From Neocallimastix lanati (nom. inval.) (taxonomy: Eukaryota > Neocallimastigomycota > Neocallimastigomycetes > Neocallimastigales > Neocallimastigaceae), in contig JACVTC010000049.1 of NCBI GenBank assembly GCA_016946835.1, forward strand, positions 597,501 through 657,500: 60,000 nt of DNA, given 5' to 3'. The position numbers and the translations under genes are program-made. This document shows, piece by piece, positions 34,240-46,889 of the stretch. Under the pieces are notes generated by a model. It did not search any database. It was not told where the DNA came from and saw nothing but the letters and a program-made list of their open reading frames with translations. Every line of letters starts with the position of its first letter. The first letter of the stretch is position 1.

Positions 34240-36548
34240 TTTACATGAGATATTAGAATTTAAAACAGTGTTTTTATATTCGGAGGGTAGTTGACATAAT
34301 GGTAACTTTTATCATGACAATTATTTGCTAATTCTAATTTTCTTTGTATAAGAGGTTCGTTGTCTGAATCACTGGTATAATCGCTATCATTGTTTATATT
34401 TCTTTTTCTTTCGAAATTATTATTATTATCATTATCAATATTATTACTAGTTTGATTTTCATTGTTATTAATATTTTTGTTATTTTGTAAATTATCATTT
34501 TCATAAATATAAGTACTATTTTTATTAGCAATGGTATTATTATTATTATTGTTATTTCTATTATTATTGGTATTTTTATTTATTTCATTATTTTCATTTT
34601 TGCTATTTTCATTATTTAAATGAATTTTTAATTGTAATATATTTTCATTTAGATCATTAATTTGATTGTTATTATTATTGTTAGATTTAAAATTGATATT
34701 AGAATTGTTAGAATTAGGATTAATATTAGAATTTCACTGTCAGTTAATAAATCACTAAAATTAAGAATTGAATCACAGAAAAAGATTGCATTGATAGTAC
34801 CAGGTATATCTTCAATGAAATAAACATTCCTGACAATGTTAATAGATTTGGTAGAAATATCTATAATTTTATAACATAAAGAATCATTAGAATAACCAAG
34901 AAAAATACCAGGCTTAGTATTATTGTCGAATTTATTGGTTTTATGATTATTGAAGAAAAAAGCTTTACAGCCAAAAACATTTAAATGTGAAATACTATTG
35001 GTTTGTTAAAAAATACTTCATCAAGAATTTTAAAATTAATACTTTGATGAGGATTAATATTGTATAAATTGGACGTGCACATAATAGTAGAATCCCAAAA
35101 TTTTAAAGAAAGTTTGGCTGAATTGAGCAGAGTGGTCGTACAATAATTTAAAGTTTGATTTAGACGTTCTGCACGACTTTATTATTATAAACTTTTAACG
35201 ATTTTACATCTATTATTAAGGATTGAATGCGTGGAAATTAAGCTATTTTTAATGTTTGACGAATAATGTATGTCAGATATTGTAAATTTATTATTTTTAA
35301 AATTTCCTATATATATAAGAATCAAGATATTCTACGGTATCTATATTACCATTTGGATATATAATACTTTTATTTTTAACGTTGTTAATATTTTTTAATT
35401 TCCATAAACATTGGTAAGATTAATACCTATTTCACTATCAATAATCCAATGGGTAGAATTCTCATTATTGATATGATTACAATTATTGATGACGGAAATA
35501 CTTCCTAAAAAGATTATAAATGTTTCGTCATCATTTATACCATTTTATCTATAGGTTTTTCATTATATTCTTCATGATTATCATTTTTAACAATATTAAT
35601 ATAATATCTATTTTTATAATCATTTCTTGAATTCGAATATTTTTTATTTTTATTATTGTTATCTTCTTTGGTCAGACGATTAAAAATACAATGGTCTAGT
35701 AAATGACCTTTTATTTTGCAAATGTAACAACAATATTCTCTACTTTCTTTGATGTTAATTTTATTGAAAGTCTTTATTCTTGCTTTTTATTTATATTATT
35801 AATACCTGTTTCATTAGAAATGTTATTTGAAGATTTTAAAATATTTGCTTTTTCGAAAAAGTCATGCCTCTTATAAAATTTAGATACTAGTTCATCGAAT
35901 GTGTTGAAGTTATAAATAGGAGATGAGTTGATACCGATTTTGTATAATTCGTGAATATAATATTGTAATTTAGTTTCTTCTTCTAATGAATTTTTATCTA
36001 ATTTTCCACTTTCGTATTGATATTGGTCAAATAAATTATTTAATTCATTTATATATTGTATGTAATCACTGATAATTTTTAAATTACAAAATTTTTGTTT
36101 TAATGAATTAAGTAAAGCTTAACCTGATTGATAAAAACGATTTTTTAGTCTTTCTATTATTTAGAAAGAAATTCTACATCCTTTTAAATAATCATTTGAA
36201 GATTCATCAAGACTACTTATAATTATAGTCTGAACAGCGTTGTCGGATTTGATCTGTTTCCTTGTCATATCATTGATTTTAATTATCAATGTTCATCAAA
36301 ATCACGATTAAATGATTATATCATGATAGAAAATTTTCTCTTGTAAAATTATAATTTTTAATTTCAAATACTGATTTGTTAATATTTCCAAAATAGTGAT
36401 ATTTATTTATAATTATATTCTTTTCATCAGAAGTAGTTTCTTCGAAAGAGATAGATTCATTATCCTTGATTTCTGTAGGAGTCAATGAAAATGAGCTCTC
36501 TTCGACAGAATTGTTTTTATTTTTTTTTCTACTCATTTTATAAAACAT
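34240..36548 (-). pseudogene. Copia gag-integrase polyprotein, decayed
   Basis: Gag starts at 36548 or 36536 (MSRKKNKNNSVEESSFSLTP), about 90 bases after the primer site. It continues through IISDYIQYINELNNLFDQYQ (about 36040) to a CCHC zinc knuckle, CYICKIKGHLLDHC (about 35735-35694). Integrase C-terminal blocks follow: NYCTTTLLNSAKLSLKFWDS (about 35150), NVFGCKAFFF, NTKPGIFLGYSNDSLCYKII and FIEDIPG (about 34830). An Asn-rich linker ends in DSDNEPLIQRKLELANNC and stops near 34265. The integrase catalytic core is poorly preserved. Frameshifts and stops are numerous. Confidence 0.7.
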
Positions 36549-36622
36549 TAATTTTAATGAGGGAATTTAATAATAGTTATTTAATTTAAAATAAAAATTT
36601 GTTGTATTGTCTTGTTGGAGTG

Positions 36623-36637
36623 TTGAGACTATTAATC
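36623..36637 (-). promoter_or_regulatory. Primer-binding site, tRNA-Lys anticodon type
   Basis: The minus strand reads GATTAATAGTCTCAA directly after the LTR end. It differs at one position in the first 14 from GATTAAGAGTCTCA at 6533. Confidence 0.65.
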
Positions 36638-36844
36638 TGTTAAGAGTCAGTGATTTTAGTTTAATAATTATGTCACTTTTAATAATATATTTTATGATAA
36701 AGAGCTACAAAGAGTAAATTATTTAAAATTACATGTTTTTATTCTTTTACAATGTGGCTTAAACATTAATATATATACAATATGTTTCAATACATTATAA
36801 ATACATTTTGAAGTTTATTTCACATTATTTCACATATTCTACCA
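36638..36844 (-). repeat. 5' LTR
   Basis: On the plus strand it runs TGTTAAGAGTCAG... to ...CACATATTCTACCA (207 bp). It aligns along its whole length with 32985-33193. The terminal TGG in place of TGT on the minus strand is a point change. Confidence 0.85.
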
Positions 36845-36849
36845 TTTAT

Positions 36850-37160
36850 ATATATAAAAATATATATTTTTTGTTATATAAAATTTAAATATTAAAAAAA
36901 AATCTAATAGTAAAAATTTTTTTTAAATATATCTTTATATTTAATTAAATATTCTTAAATATAATTAATATATTATAAAAATTAATGATAAATTTTTAAT
37001 TATATATCGTTTAATAAATATTATAAAATAATTATTTTATGCTTATTTATATTTCAAAACTTATTCGAATAATACAATTTTCATCTATTATTATAATAAA
37101 ATATTAATGAATAATAATAAATTTTATTAAGATAATATAATATTTTAATATTTAAAAAAT
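36850..37160. other. A/T-rich spacer
   Basis: Low complexity. No feature seen. Confidence 0.5.
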
Positions 37161-37164
37161 ATAA

Positions 37165-38620
37165 TACACCAAAACTAAAGAATGGTTTATTTCCTTCATG
37201 TTCATAATATGCATTACAGTCAGCTGCTACAATGGAATCATTTTCAATTAAATATAAACAATTTGTGGTACTATTACATTTGTATTTAGGGTTTGATTCA
37301 TATGTTCCTTTATAAGGTTTTCCATTTTCTTTATAAACAATTTTAAAAATTCTATCATCAGTAGAAATAACGATTTGATAGAATAAGAGAACATTTTTAT
37401 TGGTACAAGGAACATATACTAAATAAGCTTTTTTTATTTGACTACAATTAATGTCATAAATTATCCAGTAAATATTATTTATTTAAGTTAAACAAAAATT
37501 ATTCTCATTTTTTATTTCACCCCATACTCTTGTTTGTTTAATATTAGAATGATTTTGTTTTTTCTTTTGAAATTATTAATTCATAAGGTTTTATAGAATT
37601 TTTTTCATAGATAATAATTAATATTATACATCGAATATATAAATACTAATGGTAGTAATGTTGATGATAGTCTTTGAACAGAAGAAGTAGTAGTGGTGGT
37701 GGTAGTGGTAGAGGTAGTAGTAGAGGTAGTAGTATTATTATCACAATTACCAAAGTGACTCTGACATCCGATACCACAGTGATCTAATGCAATACCACAC
37801 CATCCGAATTTACTACAATATAATCCATCAGAGCATTTACCATACTCTTCACCACATCTATCAGTAATATTATTTAGATCTTTTTTATTTTCAGTAGAAT
37901 TAGTTTCATTACAAATTCCAAATTCTACTTAACAACCATTAGAACAGTAATCAGAAGTTTTTCCTCACCATCCATATTTGCTACAACAGTATCCTTCATC
38001 ACAAGCACCATATCCATTTCTACATTGACTTTTAATTATTGGTTTTACTAATGATGTTGTTTTATTTGATTTTGATTAAGTAGATGTTATTTTTGTAGTA
38101 GTAATAATGACTCTAGTAGTAGTATTTTTACTATTTATTTTAGTGGATGACCAATGTTGATCTGATAAATTTGTATTACAAGTACTTACACAAACTTTTA
38201 TACTATTATTATATCTATTTTTTTTATTATTTAAAAGATTTACTGCTTTCAAGAATTCCGAGACAAAGACTATCGTTATATGAAGTCCATATCTTTTCCA
38301 TAAGAATGATTTTTATGTTCCATTTTAGTTTCACTCTTACTATATAAATCTGTTGTTATTACACCATTTTCATTAATATTCAAACATATTTTTGTATCAT
38401 ATTGATTAACATAATACCAACTTCCCTACATAGGAACGATCCATTGCTTTTTAGTATTTGTTTTAGAACAAGTACTTAATCTTACCTATGTTGCTATATT
38501 ATAATAGGTCAAGCACAAGTTATTATTATAGTTGCTAATTAAAACAACTTGATTATTTTTACCTATATAATTTATAGCAATTACAAAAATTACTGTAGTA
38601 TATTAAAATTAATTAAATAA
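37165..38620 (-). pseudogene. Secreted protein with ricin-B-like and two CBM18 modules, decayed
   Basis: Minus-strand order starts with a hydrophobic leader-like stretch (TTVIFVIAINYIG, about 38600). A beta-trefoil-like module follows (NNLCLTYYNIAT, RLSTCSKTNTKKQW, KICLNINENG, DSLCLGILESS, KVCVSTCNTNLSDQHW), then a Ser/Thr/Lys linker. Two hevein-type chitin-binding modules come next: CRNGYGACDEGYCCSKYGW (38025-37925) and CGEEYGKCSDGLYCSKFGWC with GIALDHCGIGC (37855-37745). After a poly-Thr/Ser stretch there is a further Cys-containing domain (AYLVYVPCTNKN, YKCNSTTNCLYLIENDS, about 37420-37190). Such secreted chitin-binding proteins are typical of gut fungi. Breaks: TAG or TAA where Gln fits at 38486, 38426, 38076, 37929 and 37483; TGA for a Cys at 37965; a frameshift near 38265. 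The second CBM18 is intact in sequence. Confidence 0.75.
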
Positions 38621-38751
38621 TAATATTTATATTCCATATATATATAGTTTTATATAGCTCTGATACTTATACAATATTATAATAAAATATCAGTAAATAG
38701 ATAAAACTAAAATATTCTCTAAATATAACTTATATATATTTAATTATTTTA

Positions 38752-38868
38752 TTTTTGTATTTTATTTTTTTATTTTATTTTTTTATTTTATTTTTTTATT
38801 TTATTTTTTTATTTTATTATTTTATTTTACTTTATTTTTTTATTTTACTTTATTTTTTTTTATTTATA
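38752..38868. repeat. TTTTATTTTTTTATTT minisatellite
   Basis: Repeated TATTTTATTTTTT units with a period of 13-14 bases. Confidence 0.8.
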
Positions 38869-38869
38869 T

Positions 38870-39620
38870 AATGAATTTTATTTGGATTAATATACTACTA
38901 TATTACTAAAATAAATATATATATAGCTTTAATTATCTATTTTAATATTATTTTAATATGATTTATTTTTGCTTTCACTTTATTTCCATTTTGTAGCGAT
39001 ATCAAGAATGATACTGGCTGGGTTTGAAACACTAAGATATTCAAAACAAAAAAAATAAATATTAACACCCAAAAATGAATTTGGAAACAAAAAAAAAAGT
39101 TAATTTTTAAGATATTCTTTTATTTAAAATTAAAATTAAAATTATTTGTTCCCAGTATTAAAAAGAAAGAAATTTATTCTTCTTTTTATACCTTTTATTT
39201 TAATACATTTTATTAATCATTAATATATTCTTTATAAAAAAAACTATTATTTTATTTTAATTTTTAACTATTATTTTAAATTATTTTAATAAAAAATAAT
39301 ATTTATTAAATTAAAATATAAAAATTAATTTAGAGATTGTATCACGAAAGGCATTCCGGGCGATAGCTTCTTCTTGATATTGTTTTCAGAGAGAGAATTA
39401 TATAGAATTGATATTTTCTATATTTTAGATCATTTTTATTATTGAAATTCATGTGTATTTTAGTTCATTTTTATTTTAATAGAGATTTAATTTATTTTTG
39501 ATTTTTGTTTTATTTTTAGTTTATTTCAAAGATTTAGAAAATATTATACAGAAACTTATAATTCTGTATTTTATATCAAATATTTATTGAAATAGGTTTT
39601 TATTATACTTAATATAAAAA
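38870..39620. other. A/T-rich spacer with two GC-richer patches
   Basis: Patches at 38990-39050 (ATCAAGAATGATACTGGCTG) and 39335-39420 (GAAAGGCATTCCGGGCGATA) stand out in base composition. The first shares TATCAAGAATG with a third patch at 40030-40075. No coding or RNA feature was identified. Confidence 0.4.
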
Positions 39621-39657
39621 TAAGAATTAGTAATGATTTAAATTATATATAATTTTT

Positions 39658-39975
39658 AATATGAATATTTAGTAATAATTTTTATTATATTTAATATTAA
39701 TAAAAAATTTTTATTAAAATATTTAATATTTATATTTGCTATTAATAAAAGATTTTAATAAGAATATTTAATAATAATTTTTATTAGATTTGATATTAAT
39801 AAAAGAATATTTAATAATAATTTTTATTATTTTTAATATTAATAAAAGAAATTTATAAGAATATTTAATAATTTTTATTATATTTGATATTAATAAAAGA
39901 TTTTAATAAGAATATTTAATAATAATTTTTATAATATTTAATATTAATAAAAGATTTTTATAATAAGATTTAATA
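39658..39975. repeat. Degenerate tandem repeats, about 50-60 bp
   Basis: At least five units built on AATATTTAATAATAATTTTT, then ATTAATAAAAGATTTTAATA. Spacing is irregular. Confidence 0.6.
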
Positions 39976-40609
39976 ATAGTTTTTTATTTTATTATTATTA
40001 AGAGTATTTAATAGGAAATACAAGGTATTTAGTGACACCCCGTATCAAGAATGTAACGGTTCGTAACAATTTTTGGATTATAATATTTTGAACACTTTAA
40101 TGAATTAAATAAATAAATATTGGTTTTATATAATTTTTATTTAAAATATTTCAATTAAAAATAAATAATTAAAAATGTTTTATTAATACCTAATATTTAT
40201 TAAAAGTTATTTTAAAAATTACATGTATTTATATTTTTTTCTACATTTAAAATTTGTTAAGGCTATCTAAAATATTTATATTTCTAACTAATTACTAAAA
40301 TAATGTTTTAAATTGATTTTAAATTATTAATATAATTATATTTATTTTTAATAAATAATAGTTATATATTATTTAATTATAAAATATTTATTATTATTTA
40401 AAATTAATAATATATATAAAAGAAAAATAAAAATTATACAGAATTTTTAAGTGTGGTTTAGTAAGTTTTTAGTAATTAAAAATTACCAAAAAAAATATGT
40501 TTAAATTATCAATATAAAATTTAGTAATTAATTGAATTGATTTTTAGAAATTATAATAAATTATATATTTTAGAAAATATAAAATATTAATAATATTGAT
40601 ATAACTATA
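39976..40609. other. A/T-rich spacer
   Basis: A GC-richer patch (GTGACACCCCGTATCAAG, 40031) followed by low complexity. No gene seen. Confidence 0.45.
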
Positions 40610-40890
40610 TAATTAATATTAATAATGTATTTTAAACTAACTAAACTAATTTAATTAAGTTAAATAAAATAACTAAATTAAATAAACTAAACTAAATTAA
40701 CTAAAATAAATTATTTAAATTAAATTTATTATCTAAAATTATTTAAATAATAATTATTATTTTTGAAGAGTTTAAATAAATTTATAATATATTTTAATAT
40801 AAGTGAATAATAAATTTATATAATTTTATTACATTAATTAATTATTATATTATAAATTATTAAAAGATTTTATAAAATCGTTACTCTTAG
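40610..40890. repeat. LTR-like repeat, copy B
   Basis: It aligns with 28020-28277 over a conserved core and the end AGATTTTATAAAATC. It is probably a fragment of the LTR family represented by 30699-31296. Confidence 0.45.
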
Positions 40891-41567
40891 AATATTTATA
40901 TACAAAATTATAGTTTAATAATAAAAACATAATATTAATTAATAATATATAAATAATATAGCAAATAATATAAACTATATATTTAATTAAAATATAATAT
41001 AATTAATTATATCTATTTAATTATATTGTAATATATAGAATTATGTATTTTTAATATAAACTTTAAGATAAATAAAAATATTTAAGTTATATATAATAAA
41101 AATTTATTATAAATATAAATTTACTATAGAATTTAATGTATTTGATATAATAGTTAGTAATATATATATAAATATAAATTATTATATGAATAAAAAACTA
41201 TTTCAAAAATTATTATTAGCAATATGATATAAATTTAACAATTTATAATTATTAAATATATAAATATGCTTTTATACATATATGTTTTATATCATATAAT
41301 AATAATTTTAAATTAACCATTAATATAAATTTTATTTATTAATATTTTCAGAATTATTATCATGTTTGATATTAAATAAGAGTTTATTTTAATTATTAAT
41401 TAATTAATTATATATTATTTATTATTAAATAAATAATAATTTTAATTTATGAAATGTAAATAACAAAAATTGAGATTTCAATTTTATTTTAATTTCAACA
41501 AATAATAAATAATAAAATAACTATATAATTATCGAATCGGCTATAACTCTCTCCCTTAAGGACGGAT
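40891..41567. other. A/T-rich spacer
   Basis: Low complexity. A GC-richer word (CGAATCGGCTATAACTCTCT) at 41534 lies just before the gypsy fragment. Confidence 0.5.
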
Positions 41568-41985
41568 TCAAGAAGTCTTATATTTAGGTTTGTTTGGGTA
41601 TTTCTTGTAAAATTCAGCAGGAATAAGAATAAGAGCAGAAGTAAATGAGTGTTTAAGTTCAAAAGAATCATTAGTTTCTTTTATCCATAAAAAATGATTT
41701 TTTTTTCGTTTAAGAATATTAATAGGATATGCTATTTTAGAAAAATATTTTATAATCATCTATAGTAATTGGCTTGGCAAAGAAACTACTGAACTTCCTT
41801 AACTGTGCTTTCTATGGTTGGAGCAGGTCAATCCAAAATAGCTTAAACTTTTTTAATATTCTATATTACATAGACTCATTGGAAAATAATTACGAATCCA
41901 GGAATCGTGTTTCTTTAAAAGATAACTCAATCTTTGGAAAAATCTTATGTACTGGCCTAAAAAGCTGACCGTCTTTCTACTACGA
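41568..41985 (-). pseudogene. Ty3/gypsy RT-RNase H junction fragment
   Basis: The minus strand reads KETRFLDS, ILD-stop-PAPTIESTVKEVQ, stop, FLCQANYYR, then in the open frame 41759-41568 KYFSKIAYPINILKRKKNHF and SFTSALILIPAEF. This is the end of gypsy RT and the start of RNase H (FLGFANYYR, FSKIAYPLN, SFTSAPIL). TGA stands for the Trp of DWPAP. It is divergently oriented to the gypsy pieces that follow. Confidence 0.7.
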
Positions 41986-42094
41986 TCGATAATAATTTTA
42001 AGGTAAACAAAAAAAATATTTTATGGAATCAAGAATAATTTTAAAAATTCAGATAAAAGATTAATGTAAGTGATTATAACAAAAAAATTTAATA

Positions 42095-44560
42095 AAATTA
42101 TGCTTTTTCTGTACTGAAAAAGGACATTTCCATTCATAATGTCCTAAATTGAATGAAATAATAGAAAATATCAGGAAAATTATTTTCTCTAACATTCATT
42201 TAAATTAGAGAATGGGAAAGGAAGCAATCCTAGTAAAATGTTAAATGTTTCTAGTAATATTATAGATAATAAAGATGTAGTCGGTGTAGAGAAAAGAAGC
42301 ACAGAAAAAGCAAGGATAGAAGATAGTAACATAAAAACAAAATTTGGAAGCTTAAAATATAATAGTGTTACTATCAATACTCCGCCAATTAGAAAATTTA
42401 AAGAACAAAACAACAATTCAATATGACAAAATACTACTCAATTATTTAAACAGATTACTCCAATAATGATTTTTAATCCTAATTTGAAAAAAAGAAAAAG
42501 AAAAGAATTATAGAAATAAAGAAAGAAGAAGAAACATATCTGAAAATAAAGAAAAAAACAAGAATTTCTTTTTTACTATTGAAAATGAAGTTGATTCCAT
42601 TAATATCAAAGACTATTACAAAGATAATTATATACATATTATATTAGTTAATAATGCAAAAATATAAAAAAAAAATAGTGAAGAACTAAATTAGACTTTT
42701 TGTAATATTACTTTAGGACAATTTCTGGATGTCAATCCTAAAGTTAGAAGCGTGCTTTTAAAAGTTACTTAAGTTGAAGAAAAATAACATTATAAGGCTA
42801 TCGCTAATCTTGAACAGACAATAACTCTGATAAATAATATCAATAATCATTATAATTCTAAGAATAACGAGGTTTCTGAAGATGAACTTGCAATGCTCAT
42901 TACAACAATTGAAAACACAAAAGCCCGTTTACTAATAGATAATTGCAGTAACGTTAACGTATTTACAATTGAATTTCTGGAAGAAATTATGGAATATAAA
43001 AAATTGGTGTATGTAAAAACAGAATTAAGCAAGCTGCTTTAGATTCTGACCTAAGAAAAAATATGATCTTTCAATTCTTCTTTAAAATTTGAAATAACTC
43101 TATTATCTTAAAGTTTAGAGTAATTGAAAATAATGACATATTTTAATATCTTTTAATTGGCATGAAAGTTCAAGCTGATAACAATTTTATAGTTTTTCCT
43201 CACCAAAAATTGCTATTCGTCAATGTCAAGATGGTTCTTATGAAACCTTATCTATTTCAAAAAAAAAAAATAGTCCAGAAGAAAAATTCATATGCTTTAT
43301 CGAAGAGATTTCCAATAATAATGAGATTACAGCCGATATAGCAAAAGAGAAACAACCTAATAATGCTCTTAAAACTTCTTTGGATCGTACTATATGTGCC
43401 ATTAAAAATTATTCTTATTCAAATATACCACATTCTAATAATTCCTTGAAAGTTAATTCCTCATCTTATAATCATTCACCCTTTAAGTATATTCATTGAT
43501 ATTCATTTTTAAATCAACTAGATAATAGAGGAATAAGTTGATCCATCTATTAGAATATAATTTGGATGCCGTTACTACATCCAGTGAAGAAGGAAGTCGC
43601 TCCTTACTCTCACCTCATTAAATTCAGTTTAACCAGTTACTATTCCGATTAAGCAGAAGGCGTATGGACAGTCAAAGACTAAATATGATATATTAAAGGC
43701 TGAATATACTAATCTAATAAGCAAAAAGCTTATTATTAAGTCTAATTCGCCTTGGTCAAGTCCTATTATGTTAGTTCCCAAGCATAATAATAAATGATTT
43801 ACCCTTATATATGCTACCGGAAAAGTCAATCTGGCCACGATTATGAATGCTCATTTTCTGCCACTTATCGATGAGATATTCAATATTCTTAATGCTTCAC
43901 CTTTCTCTACTCTTGATTTATATAGTGGCAACTATCAAATTCATATGGATCCTGGTGGCATCAATATTACTACCTTTTCTACTATTCATTGTTAGTTATA
44001 AGATAATACCTTTTGAACTCACGAATGCTCCCGCTACATTTTTGCGGGACATCAATCGTATTCTGTTACTTCTCATAAGACAATATATTTATATTTTTCT
44101 TGATGAAGTTTAAATCTTCTATAAAAATACGAATGAATATCTTAAGTATCTTGGTAAAGTTCTTTCAATTTTTTAATAGAATATACTGAAAATCAACTTA
44201 GAGAAGGGTACTTTTTATAAAATCTGAGGTTTTAATCTTAGGCCATCTTTTAACTAGTAAAGGTCTCAAGTCTCAGACTAACAAAGTGGAAGCTATTTGC
44301 AACTGGAAACCTTCTATGAATATTTCCGAGTTTAGATCTTTTCTTGGTGTCTCTAAAATAATTACTTCCGATAATGGCGGCCAGTTCACCTCAGATTACA
44401 CTAAAATCTTTTTAGACCTCTTGGACGTTTATGTTTGATTGACTGCTACATACTATCCTGAATCCTACAGGCTCACTGAAAATAGAAATAAAGAAATTAG
44501 GAAATATCTTAGCTGACAATAATAAAGAATGGGACATTATGCTTCAGGATTGCTTTATGA
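42095..44560 (+). pseudogene. Ty3/gypsy gag-protease-RT fused to integrase core, decayed
   Basis: Order: zinc knuckle CFFCTEKGHFHS-stop-CPK (42103-42145, TAA where CX2CX4HX4C needs one residue, probably Gln); polar linker (42238-42426); retropepsin-like ARLLIDNCSNVNVFTIEFLE (about 42920); RT with IPIKQKAYGQS, LIIKSNSPWSSPIMLVPKHN and ASPFSTLDLYSGNYQIHMDP (43640-43990), then ELTNAPATFLRDINRIL (44010-44075); finally EFRSFLGVSK running directly into integrase IITSDNGGQFTSDYTK (44350-44410) and ILADNNKEWDIMLQD. RNase H and the first part of integrase are missing at that junction. Stops and shifts are frequent. Confidence 0.75.
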
Positions 44561-44639
44561 ACTCCTAAAAAGAAATATTCACTTTAAAAATTTAATTAAA
44601 GATTAAATCATCCTTTTTTCCATGAAAAAGTCTTAAAAG

Positions 44640-45105
44640 GAAGAGATCTTAATTAAAAAAAAAATAGTACTAAAATTATTAATTTTATTATTAAATATTT
44701 ATTTTATATAATCTTTATTCATACTCTTTAATGAAATTTTATTATTATGAATATAGTTTAAATATCTAAATTTTAATTTATTAATTTATTAAATTATATT
44801 AATATTTTGTATTATTATATTTTATAAATTATATTAAATTAAAAATTTATTAATAAAAATTTTAAAATTAAATAATAATTATATAAAATTTATTAAATTT
44901 AATAATTATTAATTATTCTATAAAATATAAATAGATAACATATTAAAAATATATTATTTCAAAAATATAATATTACATAAAGAAATATTATTCAAATATA
45001 TATTTATATCACACATGTTTAAAAGGAGAAAGAAATGTACTTAAAAAAAAATAAAAAAAATTATTAATTAAAAAAAATTTATTAATTAATCTGAATCATA
45101 ACAAT
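44640..45105. other. A/T-rich spacer
   Basis: Low complexity between two retroelement remnants. A LTR might be hidden here but no paired ends were seen. Confidence 0.45.
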
Positions 45106-45109
45106 TCAT

Positions 45110-46870
45110 TATAGATAATGATAATAACAACAATAACAATAATAATAATATGAATATAATTAATAGTGATAATATACCAAATAATTTAAAAAAATGTAAC
45201 CAATTTCAATAATATAAACTTAAAAAATATTCTATATATATAATAGTAATATAAAATTTTCCTATTATTGTAACAGTGATAATAATTTAAACCAAAATTT
45301 ATCGAATAATCAAAAAAAAATATGATTTTCTACCACCTTATTATATATATCTAAATTATTTTTATGAAATTTCAAAACAAAATCTTTCTTCTACCATTTT
45401 GAATTTATCCTAATTATAATTTTCAAAGTGACTCTTTAAATAATTTTGTTGTAAACTTTGAGAATACTTATAAATAGTTTAAAAAGTAATAATTACCAAA
45501 ATAATAATTTAAATAATATTTTAGATTTTATAAAATTTAAATAATTTAAACAATGATAATGAAATTAATGATAGATACTCAAATAACTAGTTTGAACAAC
45601 AACATCTTACAGCATTAAATATGTTATATATATGCTCAATATGAATTCAACTAGCTAAGTTTGCAATATGCTAAAAACACTATCATTATATATAAATCAT
45701 AGCCGTTTTATCGCTTATTTAAAATCTGGACATATTATTAATTAATCTAAAATTTAAAATATAAAATTGAGTGATCAAAATAAAGTAAATCAAATTAATT
45801 AAAATGATGAATTCAGGAAAAAATAATCAGAATTATAAAAGTAATTTTAAAAAATCTTCTTGATATTAATAATTTAATTAAATATAAATATCATTTAAAT
45901 ATAAACAAAAGAAATAATCATGACAATGTTAACAAAACAAAAAATGATACAAATAAGGAAATTATTTGTAAATTTTTAAATTTATATAATAATAATAATA
46001 AAGAAATAACTGGAAATATAAGTAAAGCTACAAATTCAAAGGGTAGAACTGATAATCTGATAATATAAAATGAACAATTAAATTAAACAATCCTGATAAT
46101 TTGAATCAAAATATACAATTAAATGTAAACAATTAACCATTTTTAAAAAAATAATACAGTATAAATAATATTTTAAATTTTTCAGGGCAGTTTTTTAAAT
46201 AAAATAAAAATTATAAAAGAAAATATAAAGATGACTATGAAGTTTCTAGTTAGAAAATAAGCATCATATAATCAGGTTTCATTTAATATTGAGGAAGAAT
46301 TAAGACCACTACAAAGTTTTAATGAAAATTTTGGTAAACCTGATGAAGAAGAATAGTTAAGAAGTGTTGATATCGAATTAAAAATTACGGAAGGTAAGAA
46401 AGAGGGACAAAAGTATAAATATATTATATCCTGTAGGTAAGTATTCTCATATGAATGGAATGATATAGTTAAAATAATTAAATATAAAATAACATTAGTT
46501 GCGAGAGGATTTTCATAGGTATTTGGTATAGATTATATAGAAACGTCTTCTCCTACTTTAAAAACAAGCTTAGTTAATGATAATTATTCTTAACTTTAAA
46601 ATTTATCAACTGGATATAAAAGCAGATTATTTAAACGATGATTTAAATGAAGAAATATATATAGAAGATCCTAAAGACTATAAAGGATAAAGGATACAAA
46701 AATAGTTATCAGAGCTTAAAGAAAGGTATTTATAGCTTATAACAAGCTGGTAGACATGGAATTACAAAATTAATGATATTCTATTTTTGAGATAGGATTT
46801 ATTAGATGTAAAAGTTAACCCTGAGTATACATTAAAAAAAGGAAATAATATTTTATTTATTTCTTGTCGG
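45110..46870 (+). pseudogene. Ty1/copia linker and RT, decayed
   Basis: An Asn/Lys-rich linker (45115-46230, many frame changes) leads to RT blocks: TLVARGFS-stop-VFGIDYIETSSPTLK (46496-46565), IYQLDIKADYLNDDLNEEIY (46600-46665) and SLKKGIYSL-stop-QAGRH (46715-46760). It ends near 46870, where minus-strand gag begins. The TAG after ARGFS stands where Gln occurs in the intact copy. Confidence 0.65.
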
Positions 46871-46889
46871 AAGCTTGCAGTGCATTAGT

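Larger units (their letters stand above)
32985..36844 (-). mobile_element. Copia-type LTR element lacking reverse transcriptase
   Basis: A structurally complete element on the minus strand, flanked by a perfect TTTAT duplication (32980-32984 and 36845-36849). Order on the minus strand: 5' LTR (36844-36638), tRNA-Lys-type primer site (36637-36623), gag with zinc knuckle, integrase, Asn-rich linker, about 1 kb of non-coding repeat-like sequence, polypurine tract (AGGGGGAA next to 33193) and 3' LTR (33193-32985). RT and RNase H are not detectable. The LTRs are clearly diverged, so the insertion is not recent. It would have depended on RT supplied by another copy. Confidence 0.8.
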
